Shown here in pieces: positions 54,756 through 62,497 of a stretch of DNA of 64,000 nt. A program made the position numbers and the translations under genes. The DNA comes from Pseudescherichia sp031987975 (GTDB lineage Bacteria; Pseudomonadota; Gammaproteobacteria; Enterobacterales; Enterobacteriaceae). The notes below the pieces were generated by a model. It was not told where the DNA came from. It worked only from the letters and a program-made list of their open reading frames with translations, and did not search any database. The stretch's first letter is position 1; the number at the start of each line of letters is the position of its first letter. Where the stretch lies: NCBI RefSeq assembly GCF_031987975.1, contig NZ_DALZYX010000003.1:186001-250000 (forward strand), in the 5' to 3' direction.

Positions 54756-54780
54756 GCCCTCCGTATGGAGGGCCTTTTTT
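54756..54780 (+). terminator. ogl terminator
   Basis: GCCCTCC (54756-54762) pairs perfectly with GGAGGGC (54767-54773), loop GTAT, followed by a T run. Confidence 0.9.
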
Positions 54781-54836
54781 TATCTGTTTTACTTCAGCTG
54801 AATAATCTATTTTCTACTCACGCTAAAAATATAAAG

Positions 54837-54864
54837 AAAAAACCCCGGCTAACTGCTCCGGGGT
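54837..54864 (-). terminator. kdgM terminator
   Basis: On the minus strand ACCCCGG (54864-54858) pairs with CCGGGGT (54848-54842), followed by a T run (A tract 54837-54842). It is 19 bases past the kdgM stop. Confidence 0.85.
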
Positions 54865-54882
54865 CTTCTCATGAGGGTTCTG

Positions 54883-55563
54883 TTAGAAGGTATATGCTAC
54901 GCCGACACGGAAACGTGTCTGGCGCTCGTCGGTATTTCGTACGCCGACGTTACCCACTTCGCCATACGGGGACCAGTTTTTATCCCATTTATAAGCGAGC
55001 TTAACGTTATATTCGTTAGAATAGGTTTTGTTATTTTCACGAATAACGTCTTCGGTACTTTTCGCGTAGACGTAGTTCAGCTCGGTGCGCCAGTCGCCCA
55101 TCGCCCAGCCTACCCAGGCATCAAATTTATTTACTTTGTTATCAACCACGTTAGAGTCCGGGTTGCGGGTGTACTCATAGCGGTAGCGGCCAGCGATATA
55201 GACGCCGCTGTCAAAACTATACTGCGCATGCAGATAAGGTTTATAGATAGAGAAGGTATCTTTACTTTCAATATTAATGCCCGGGTTAAGAGCAAAATTA
55301 TCTGTCGCTTTCCAGCGCCAGTTCAGGGATTCTTCGTGGCCGTTGCCAACGATTTCGGTTAATGGTTGATCGGCATTATCACCGCCAGATTTCCATTTTG
55401 CTTCGACGCCAAAACCCAGGCCGTTATCAAAACGGTGAGAGACCGCCACGCGATCGGCGTTAGTGCCGTTATCAATATATTCGTGACGCAGATCGACAGT
55501 CACCGCCTGCGCAGCAAAAGAGGCACCGATAAGAGACGCAAGGATCAGAGTATTCTTCAACAT
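54883..55563 (-). CDS. kdgM: KdgM-family oligogalacturonate outer-membrane porin
   Basis: 226-aa monomeric beta-barrel of the KdgM/NanC family, which passes acidic oligosaccharides. Cleavable signal peptide MLKNTLILASLIGASFAAQA. Mature protein shows alternating strands (VDLRHEYIDNGTNADRVAVS, YIAGRYRYEYTRNPDS) and the C-terminal aromatic end VGVAYTF needed for barrel insertion. Start at 55563 fits the signal peptide; the ORF extends four codons further. No canonical KdgR box was found upstream, unlike its neighbours. Confidence 0.88.
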   Translation of the reverse strand: MLKNTLILASLIGASFAAQAVTVDLRHEYIDNGTNADRVAVSHRFDNGLGFGVEAKWKSGGDNADQPLTEIVGNGHEESLNWRWKATDNFALNPGINIESKDTFSIYKPYLHAQYSFDSGVYIAGRYRYEYTRNPDSNVVDNKVNKFDAWVGWAMGDWRTELNYVYAKSTEDVIRENNKTYSNEYNVKLAYKWDKNWSPYGEVGNVGVRNTDERQTRFRVGVAYTF

Positions 55564-55939
55564 AGCCACCCTCAAAATTAAAATGATGTTCCGTTTTTAT
55601 GGAATTGCATTTTATTTTTTAAATAACTTTATTTTAGTGATCGGGATCGTAATTGGCTGTTTCAAAAAATTAGGAAAGTGAAGACGTGATGAATATCAAC
55701 AAAGCCAGGCTTTTTGGGCTATAAATAACGACGCAGATCACAGCAGACCGCTATTAACGTCACAATTACAAATATTTTATAATAGGTTAAAGTTCTTATT
55801 TATCAGTGGATTGCTGAGTTAGCTAACAAATAGTTACATACGTTATTTTATTATATTCGTATAATACTTTTCTTAAGCATTAATTCTGACGTAAAAAAGC
55901 CCGCTCTTAGGCGGGCCTCTCTAACACAACAGATCAAAC
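55564..55939. promoter_or_regulatory. kdgM upstream region
   Basis: 376 AT-rich bases without a gene. A CRP half-site (GATCACA, 55735-55741) and one GTTTCA half of a KdgR-like motif (55662-55667) are visible, but no full KdgR palindrome. The metQ terminator occupies its right end. Confidence 0.4.
55893..55916 (-). terminator. metQ terminator
   Basis: On the minus strand GCCCGC (55916-55911) pairs with GCGGGC (55904-55899), loop of six, then a T run (A tract 55893-55898). Confidence 0.85.
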
Positions 55940-56752
55940 TCAGTTGTTAACTGGGATCACCGCGCCTTTGTACTTGGTACGGATCCAGTCCTGAATCTCT
56001 TTGGAGTGCAGCACGTTCACCAGCGCGACGACGTCTTTCTTCTTCTCGTCGCCACGGTGAACGGTGATGATGTTGGCGTACGGGTTGTTCTCACCGCTCT
56101 CTACCGCGATCGGATCTTTCACCGGGTCGAGACCCGCATCGATGGCGTAGTTGGCGTTGATCACCACCGCATCGCCTTCGTCGTTGTTATACATCTGCGG
56201 CAGCAGGGAGCCTTCTACGTTCGGCAGGAACTCCAGCTTTTTCGGGTTTTCCACGATGTCGCTGATGCGTGCGTTCACTTTATTCACGCCCGGCTTCAGC
56301 TTGATCACGCCCTCTTTCTCGAAGATAGAGAGAATACGGCCCTCTTCCGCGACGGCATCACGCATGATCACTTTGCCACCCTGCGGCAGATCCTTCAGCG
56401 ACTTGTATTTTTTCGAGTAGATACCAATCGGCTCGATGTGGATCGCGCCGGCGCTGACGAAGTCATAGGTTTTATCGCCTTCGTGATCTTTCAGCACGCT
56501 GTTCAGATATGGGATGTGCTGGAAGTAGTTCGCGTCGATGTCACGGCTGGCCAGCGCGGTGTTCGGCAGGATGTAGTCCTGGAACGGTTTGATCTCCAGA
56601 TCGATACCCTGTTTAGCGAGGATTGGCTTAGCCTGCTCGAGGATCTCCGCGTGCGGCACGTTGGATGCGCCCACGGTCAGGGTATCAGCCCAGGAGGCAA
56701 AGCTCAGGGCGCTGAGGGTTGCTGCGGCAATCAGTGTCAGTGTCTTTTTCAT
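55940..56752 (-). CDS. metQ: MetQ/NlpA-family substrate-binding protein, non-lipoprotein
   Basis: 270-aa binding protein of the methionine-uptake (NlpA) family. The signal peptide MKKTLTLIAAATLSALSFAS ends in WA before DTLTVGAS, with no lipobox cysteine, whereas E. coli MetQ is a lipoprotein. Family segments: FQDYILPNTALASRDIDANY, FQHIPYLN and VVINANYAIDAGLDP. Start at 56752 fits the signal peptide; a TTG five codons earlier is unlikely. Third gene of metN-metI-metQ. Probable ligand methionine or a related sulfur amino acid. Confidence 0.85.
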   Translation of the reverse strand: MKKTLTLIAAATLSALSFASWADTLTVGASNVPHAEILEQAKPILAKQGIDLEIKPFQDYILPNTALASRDIDANYFQHIPYLNSVLKDHEGDKTYDFVSAGAIHIEPIGIYSKKYKSLKDLPQGGKVIMRDAVAEEGRILSIFEKEGVIKLKPGVNKVNARISDIVENPKKLEFLPNVEGSLLPQMYNNDEGDAVVINANYAIDAGLDPVKDPIAVESGENNPYANIITVHRGDEKKKDVVALVNVLHSKEIQDWIRTKYKGAVIPVNN

Positions 56753-56780
56753 GATGTTGGTTCCCAAATTGTTGTTGTGT

Positions 56781-57449
56781 TTAGCGTTTATCTAACAGTG
56801 AGGTAATCACGTCGCCGCAGAACTGGATGATGAAAACGATGATCAGAATGGTCACCGTCGCCACCAGCGTGACGTCGTTGTGGTTACGCTGGAATCCTTC
56901 CAGATAAGCAAGATTTCCTAAACCGCCCGCGCCGATCACACCAGCCATTGCGCTGTAGCTCACCAGAGCGATCAGCGTAACGGTGATGCCTGACACTAAC
57001 GCAGGCGACGATTCAGGCAACAGCACCCGAAACACGAGCGTACTGAGGCGCGCACCCATGGAGCGCGTAGCTTCAATGACGCCTTTATCCACTTCGCGCA
57101 GCGCAATCTCTACCAGGCGGGCATAGAACGGCGCAGCGCCGACAATCAGCGCTGGCAGCGCGGCGTTGGCTCCTAAAATGGTGCCGACAATGGTCTTGGT
57201 GAAGGGGATCAGCAGCACGATCAGAATAATGAACGGGATCGAGCGAAACACGTTCACCACGATGGAGATCACGCTGTAGAGCGGCTTGTTCTGGAACAGC
57301 CCGCCCTTCGCGGTTAAAAACAGCGCCAGCCCGAGCAGGATCCCCAGCACAAAGGTCGCGACGCCAGAGAGCGCCGTCATATAGAGTGTTTCCTGCGTGG
57401 CGGACCAGAGCTGGTCCAGGCGCAGATGCGGGAATAAATTCTCAGCCAT
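56781..57449 (-). CDS. metI: methionine ABC importer permease MetI
   Basis: 222-aa permease with five hydrophobic segments. The EAA loop is EVDKGVIEATRSMGARLSTL, and VFRSIPFIILIVLLIPFTK is the usual region before it. Overlaps the metN 3' end by 8 bases. A second copy of the metNIQ type relative to the standard core locus, which is not in this window. Confidence 0.88.
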   Translation of the reverse strand: MAENLFPHLRLDQLWSATQETLYMTALSGVATFVLGILLGLALFLTAKGGLFQNKPLYSVISIVVNVFRSIPFIILIVLLIPFTKTIVGTILGANAALPALIVGAAPFYARLVEIALREVDKGVIEATRSMGARLSTLVFRVLLPESSPALVSGITVTLIALVSYSAMAGVIGAGGLGNLAYLEGFQRNHNDVTLVATVTILIIVFIIQFCGDVITSLLDKR

Positions 57450-58464
57450 GTTTGATCACCTCGCCGTCAATATCGCTTTTCTGCAGATCTGCGAGGATAT
57501 TGCCTAGTTGTTCCTGGGTTGCTACGACGTGCACCCAAAGTTGTCCAAAAACGCCGTGCGCCGTCTGGGTCATTTTGCCATGCAGAATATTGAACGGCAG
57601 ACCGTAGCGCAGGGTCAGTTCCCCCACGATCGGCTTGTGCGTGCTGTGGCCGGTAAAGGTCAGCTTGATGACGCTGCCAGCCAGATCGTTAGCCAGCTCC
57701 AGATTAAAGGTCTCTTCTTCCGCATACTGGCTTACCTGGCGCACAAACTGGCGAGTGATCGGCTGCTGCGGACGGGTAAAGACATCCAGTACGTCACCCT
57801 CTTCCACCACTTTGCCGTTCTCCATCACCGCCACGCGGTCGCAAATCTTACGTACCACGTGCATCTCATGGGTGATCAGCACGATGGTCAGCTTAAAGCG
57901 GCGATTGATATCCAGCAGCAGATCGAGGATCTGATCGGTGGTCTGCGGATCCAGTGCCGAGGTCGCTTCGTCACACAGCAGCACGTCCGGGCTGTTAGCC
58001 AGCGCGCGGGCGATGCCGACGCGCTGCTTCTGCCCGCCGCTCAGCTGGGACGGGTAAGCATGTTCGCGCCCGGTCAGACCGACCAGCTCAACCAGCTCCG
58101 CCACCCGAGCGGTGATTTTTGCTTTCGGCACGCCCGCGATCTGCATCGAGAAGGCGATGTTCTCATTTACCGTACGTGACCAGAGCAGGTTAAAGTGCTG
58201 AAAGACCATGCTGATCTTCAGCCGCGCCTGGCGCAGGCTTTCACCGCGTGCCGCGGAGATATCCTGACCGTTGATAGTCACGCTACCCTCGGTAGGCTTC
58301 TCCAGGCCGTTAAGCAGGCGGATCAGGGTACTTTTGCCCGCGCCGCTGTAGCCGATAATGCCGTAGATTTGCCCCTGCTCGACCGTCAAGTTCACATTAT
58401 CCACGGCGGTAATAGGTACCTTTCCGTGGTCAAAAATCTTAGAGATATTCCTCAGGACGATCAT
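57442..58464 (-). CDS. metN: methionine ABC importer ATPase MetN
   Basis: 340-aa ATPase. Walker A GYSGAGKSTLIRLLNGLE, signature LSGGQKQRVGIARAL, Walker B VLLCDEATSALDP, switch His in VLITHEMHV. The C-terminal ~75 residues (ELTLRYGLPFNILHGKMTQ and on) form the NIL/ACT-like domain by which MetN is inhibited by internal methionine. First gene of the operon, divergent from the CBS-CGL fusion gene. Confidence 0.9.
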   Translation of the reverse strand: MIVLRNISKIFDHGKVPITAVDNVNLTVEQGQIYGIIGYSGAGKSTLIRLLNGLEKPTEGSVTINGQDISAARGESLRQARLKISMVFQHFNLLWSRTVNENIAFSMQIAGVPKAKITARVAELVELVGLTGREHAYPSQLSGGQKQRVGIARALANSPDVLLCDEATSALDPQTTDQILDLLLDINRRFKLTIVLITHEMHVVRKICDRVAVMENGKVVEEGDVLDVFTRPQQPITRQFVRQVSQYAEEETFNLELANDLAGSVIKLTFTGHSTHKPIVGELTLRYGLPFNILHGKMTQTAHGVFGQLWVHVVATQEQLGNILADLQKSDIDGEVIKHG

Positions 58465-58875
58465 TTTCGTTGGTGTATCCGTTATGGCGGTTTAGCAGTA
58501 TGGATGTCTGAATGATGATAAACAGCCGTTATTATCTTTGAAATAACAAAAAATGAATAAGATATAACGTGCAGATCTAAGCGGCTCATACCGTGACCTG
58601 GCGTCTATAGGATTAATTCAGCAACCGTTATCGAAAAAGCGCATAAGATTAGCACTGCTTGCCTGGCGACGACAGCAGTGATCAATGCTAACGCCTTGAT
58701 TTACAAATCGGATAAGCGCATCACTATCTATCCCCAGAAGTAGACTTCTTTCCATCCTGACGGCTAAATAGCACAGATATGCCATTTCGTTCTAGTTAGC
58801 AGAGAATCATTCTTTAAAACCTGCTTTTAACCACCCTATCCTCCTGCTATCGCATCTCATATCAGGTGACAAAAC
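58465..58875. promoter_or_regulatory. control region between metN and the CBS-CGL gene
   Basis: 411 bases without a gene. Three inverted repeats stand out: GTTATT/AATAAC (58528-58547), CACTGCT/AGCAGTG with a 14-base loop (58653-58680) and AGAAGT-AG-ACTTCT (58736-58749). No clear tandem MetJ boxes (AGACGTCT) were found. An RBS-like CAGGTGA precedes the fusion gene ATG. The divergent promoters must lie here. Confidence 0.5.
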
Positions 58876-61014
58876 ATGTCCGTATTCCACTCCATTACCG
58901 ACCTTATTGGTCAGACGCCGATTTTACAGCTACACAAACTGGATACCGGTTCGTGCGAGCTTTTTCTTAAGCTGGAGAACCAGAATCCCGGCGGCTCAAT
59001 AAAGGACCGGGTCGCGCTGTCGATGATCAACGAGGCCGAGCGTCGGGACCTGCTGACTCCCGGCGGCACCATTATTGAAGCCACCGCAGGCAATACTGGC
59101 CTTGGGCTGGCGCTGATTGCCGCCCAGAAGGGCTATAAGCTGGTGCTGGTGGTACCGGACAAAATGAGCCAGGAGAAGATCTATCATCTGCGTGCGCTGG
59201 GCGTGGAGGTGCGGCTAACCCGCTCCGACGTGACCAAAGGCCATCCGGAATACTATCAGGACTACGCTCGCCGCCTGGCGGAGGAGACGCCCGGCGCTTA
59301 CTACATCGATCAGTTCTCTAACCCGGCCAACCCGCTGGCGCACGCTACTACCACCGCACCAGAGCTGTTCGACCAGCTGGCGGGCAGGATTGATGCGGTG
59401 GTGGTGGGCGTTGGCTCCGGCGGCACGCTCGGCGGGCTACAGGCATGGTTTGCCAAACACTCTCCGCATACCGAGTTTGTACTTGCCGATCCCATCGGCT
59501 CGATTCTGGCGGATCAGGTTGAAACCGGGCAGCATGGCGAGGCGGGATCCTGGCGAGTAGAAGGGATTGGGGAAGATTTTATCCCACCTCTTGCCCATCT
59601 GGAGAACGTCCGTCAGGCGTACCGGGTATCAGATGCGGAGGCCTTTGCCACTGCCCGCCAGCTGTTGCAGACGGAGGGCGTGCTGGCTGGCTCCTCTACC
59701 GGCACGCTGCTGGCCGCTGCGCTACGCTACTGCCAGGCCCAGACAACGCCGAAGCGGGTGGTGACCTTCGCCTGCGATAGCGGCAACAAGTACCTCTCCC
59801 GCATGTTTAACGACGAGTGGCTGCAACAACAGGGCTTGCAGGATGATGACCAACCCGCGCCCGCTGCGCCTGTTAGCGCTCTGGCCACCCTCAGCGTACA
59901 CAGCGGAGCATTTAACGACCAGCACGGGGCGGTAATGCCGCCTATCTATGCCACCTCGACCTTTGCCCAGCCTGCGCCGGGGCAGCATACCGGCTACGAG
60001 TACTCCCGCAGCGGCAACCCGACGCGCCATGCCCTCGAAAGCGCCATCGCCGAGCTGGAAGGCGGCACGCGCGGGTACGCCTTCGCCTCCGGCCTCGCGG
60101 CGATTTCCACCGTGCTGGAACTGCTGGATAAAGATAGCCATATCGTCGCCATCGACGACGTCTACGGCGGTACTTATCGTCTCATTGAAAACGTGCGCCG
60201 CCGTAGCACCGGTCTACAGGTGAGCTGGGTGAAGCCAGACGATTTGGTCGGGCTGGAGGCCGCTATCCGTCCGGATACGCGGATGATTTGGGTAGAGACG
60301 CCCACCAACCCGCTACTGAAGCTGGCGGACCTGGCGGCCATCGCTGAGATCGCCCGCCGTCATAACGTCATTAGCGTGGCGGATAACACCTTCGCCTCGC
60401 CGCTGATCCACCGTCCGCTGACGCTGGGCTTTGATATCGTGGTGCACTCGGCTACTAAATACCTCAACGGCCACTCCGACGTGGTGGCCGGACTGGCGGT
60501 GGTGGGCGATCGCCCGGCGCTGGCGGAGAAGCTGGGCTACCTGCAAAACGCGGTAGGCGGCGTGCTCGATCCGTTCAGCAGCTTCCTGACCCTGCGCGGG
60601 ATCCGCACCCTCGCCCTGCGCATCGAGCGCCACAGCAGCAACGCCCTGGCGCTGGCCCGCTGGCTTGAGCAGCAGCCGCAGGTGGAGAAAGTCTGGTTCC
60701 CGTGGCTGACGTCGCATCCGCAGTATGCCCTCGCGCGCCAGCAGATGGCTCAGCCGGGGGGCATGATCTCCATCGTGATCAAAGGTGACGATCGGCGCGC
60801 GGCAGAGGTCATTAGCAAGCTGAAGCTGTTTACCCTCGCCGAGAGCCTGGGCGGCGTTGAAAGTCTGGTGAGCCAGCCGTTCAGCATGACCCACGCCTCG
60901 ATCCCGCTGGCGCAGCGCCTGGCGAACGGCATTACGCCGCAGCTGATCCGCCTGTCGGTGGGCATTGAAGATGAGAAGGATCTGCTGGCAGACCTCAAGC
61001 AGGCTTTGGCCTGA
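58876..61014 (+). CDS. fused cystathionine beta-synthase / cystathionine gamma-lyase
   Basis: 712-aa two-domain PLP protein. Residues 1-~320 are a CBS/cysteine-synthase-type domain: PLP Lys43 in NPGGSIKDRVAL, substrate loop EATAGNTGLG and phosphate loop GVGSGGTLGG. A Pro/Ala-rich linker (~321-333) leads to a full CGL/cystathionine-synthase-type domain (~336-712): YSRSGNPTRHALE, VYGGTYRL, DNTFASPL and PLP Lys528 in SATKYLNGHSD. Both active sites look intact. Predicted activity: homocysteine + serine (or O-acetylserine) to cystathionine, then to cysteine, 2-oxobutyrate and ammonia. Klebsiella mtcB and mtcC encode these steps as separate proteins. No C-terminal CBS-pair regulatory domain. Confidence 0.88.
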   Translation: MSVFHSITDLIGQTPILQLHKLDTGSCELFLKLENQNPGGSIKDRVALSMINEAERRDLLTPGGTIIEATAGNTGLGLALIAAQKGYKLVLVVPDKMSQEKIYHLRALGVEVRLTRSDVTKGHPEYYQDYARRLAEETPGAYYIDQFSNPANPLAHATTTAPELFDQLAGRIDAVVVGVGSGGTLGGLQAWFAKHSPHTEFVLADPIGSILADQVETGQHGEAGSWRVEGIGEDFIPPLAHLENVRQAYRVSDAEAFATARQLLQTEGVLAGSSTGTLLAAALRYCQAQTTPKRVVTFACDSGNKYLSRMFNDEWLQQQGLQDDDQPAPAAPVSALATLSVHSGAFNDQHGAVMPPIYATSTFAQPAPGQHTGYEYSRSGNPTRHALESAIAELEGGTRGYAFASGLAAISTVLELLDKDSHIVAIDDVYGGTYRLIENVRRRSTGLQVSWVKPDDLVGLEAAIRPDTRMIWVETPTNPLLKLADLAAIAEIARRHNVISVADNTFASPLIHRPLTLGFDIVVHSATKYLNGHSDVVAGLAVVGDRPALAEKLGYLQNAVGGVLDPFSSFLTLRGIRTLALRIERHSSNALALARWLEQQPQVEKVWFPWLTSHPQYALARQQMAQPGGMISIVIKGDDRRAAEVISKLKLFTLAESLGGVESLVSQPFSMTHASIPLAQRLANGITPQLIRLSVGIEDEKDLLADLKQALA

Positions 61015-61101
61015 TACCGACGCGCGCCCAGCGATTGCGACTATGCTTAGAGGCTAAGGGTTTTGATTAAGCCAGTCTGAGTCGCAGGAGCGCGCACCGC
61101 T
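61015..61101. other. gap between the CBS-CGL gene and crtZ
   Basis: 87 bases. A weak hairpin CTTAG-AGG-CTAAG (61048-61060) is followed by GGTTTT and may act as a weak terminator. AGGAG at 61088-61092 is the probable crtZ ribosome site. No clear promoter was recognised. Confidence 0.35.
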
Positions 61102-61632
61102 ATGCTAGTAAATAGTCTGATCGTCATCTTGAGCGTTATTGCGATGGAGGGCATCGCCGCATTCACCCACCGCTACATTATGCACGGCTGGGGATGGCGC
61201 TGGCATGAGTCGCACCACACCCCGCGCAAGGGAGTGTTTGAGCTGAACGATCTCTTTGCGGTGATCTTCGCCGGGGTGGCCATCGCGCTGATCGCCGCGG
61301 GCACGGCGGGGATCTGGCCCCTGCAGTGGATTGGCTGCGGCATGACGGTCTACGGCCTGCTCTACTTCCTGGTGCACGACGGTCTGGTGCACCAGCGCTG
61401 GCCCTTCCACTGGATCCCGCGCCGGGGCTACCTGAAGCGGCTTTACGTTGCCCACCGCCTGCACCATGCGGTGCGCGGCCGGGAGGGCTGCGTCTCCTTC
61501 GGCTTTATTTACGCCCGCAAGCCTGCCGACCTACAGGCGATCCTGCGCAAGCGTCATGGCCGCCCGCCTAAACGGGGCGCTGCCAAAGACCAGCCGGACG
61601 CGGCGTCACCCTCGTCATCTTCGCACGAATAA
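61102..61632 (+). CDS. crtZ: beta-carotene hydroxylase CrtZ
   Basis: 176-aa membrane di-iron hydroxylase that adds hydroxyls to the beta-ionone rings (beta-carotene to zeaxanthin). All four histidine clusters are present: HRYIMH, HESHH, HDGLVH and HRLHH, with hydrophobic helices between. Its last 65 bases overlap the 3' end of the convergent crtB, so the divergent C-terminal tail (GRPPKRGAAKDQPDAAS) is coded on both strands. Confidence 0.94.
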   Translation: MLVNSLIVILSVIAMEGIAAFTHRYIMHGWGWRWHESHHTPRKGVFELNDLFAVIFAGVAIALIAAGTAGIWPLQWIGCGMTVYGLLYFLVHDGLVHQRWPFHWIPRRGYLKRLYVAHRLHHAVRGREGCVSFGFIYARKPADLQAILRKRHGRPPKRGAAKDQPDAASPSSSSHE

Positions 61633-62497
61633 CCTGCCCCGGCGCCGCCATCAGCATCGCGATTTTTTCACCTTTCCCGGTGTGCTGGCGGCGATCCCAG
61701 GCGCTACCTCCCGCCGCTTTTACTTTGATACCGATCTCCCGATAGACGCTGCGGGCGGTGGCGATCGCCCAGGCACAGCGGGGGGACAGATCGTGCAGCC
61801 CGGCCTGCGAGGAGATGTAGTACGGCTCGGCGGCATCAATGAGCCGCTCCGCCACCCGCGCCAGCGCCGCCCGGTTCTCCCGTGCGGCATAGTTCTCCTG
61901 GGTCAGCCCGGCATCGTGTAGCCACTCGGCGGGCAGATAACAGCGGTCAATGGCCGCATCGTCAATAATATCCCGGGCGATATTCGTCAGCTGAAAAGCC
62001 AGCCCCAGATCGCAGGCGCGATCCAGAACCCGCTCATCCCGCACGCCCATCACCCTGGCCATCATCAGACCCACCACGCCCGCCACGTGATAGCAGTAGC
62101 GCAGCGTATCCTCAAAGGTGATATAGCGGGTCTGCGCCACATCCATCGCAAACCCATCGAGGTGATCGAGCGCCATGCGGGGCGTAATGCCGTGGGTCAG
62201 CGCTACCTCCTGAAAAGCAGCAAAGGCGGGATCCTGCATCTCCGCCCCCTCAAACGCCGCCAGGGTCAGCTTGCGCAGCCGGGCCAGGCGCTGCGTCGCC
62301 TCCTCTTCTGCCGCGGCCTCGCTGGCAAAGCCGTGGGTCTGGTCATCAATAACGTCATCGCAGTGGCGGCACCAGGTGTAGAGCATCAGCACGCTACGCC
62401 GGGTAGCCGGATCAAACAGCTTCGCGGCGGTGGCAAAGCTCTTCGAGCCGTTGGCCATGGTCTGCGTGGCGTGGTCAAGCAGCGGCGGTTGGCTCAT
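61568..62497 (-). CDS. crtB: phytoene synthase CrtB
   Basis: 309-aa head-to-head prenyl synthase that condenses two geranylgeranyl diphosphates to phytoene. The two Asp-rich Mg2+ motifs are CDDVIDD (~residue 45) and NIARDIIDDA (~170). Its ATG overlaps the crtI stop (ATGA, 4 bases), showing coupling. Convergent overlap with crtZ at the 3' end. Confidence 0.95.
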   Translation of the reverse strand: MSQPPLLDHATQTMANGSKSFATAAKLFDPATRRSVLMLYTWCRHCDDVIDDQTHGFASEAAAEEEATQRLARLRKLTLAAFEGAEMQDPAFAAFQEVALTHGITPRMALDHLDGFAMDVAQTRYITFEDTLRYCYHVAGVVGLMMARVMGVRDERVLDRACDLGLAFQLTNIARDIIDDAAIDRCYLPAEWLHDAGLTQENYAARENRAALARVAERLIDAAEPYYISSQAGLHDLSPRCAWAIATARSVYREIGIKVKAAGGSAWDRRQHTGKGEKIAMLMAAPGQVIRAKMTRVTPRPAGLWQRPV

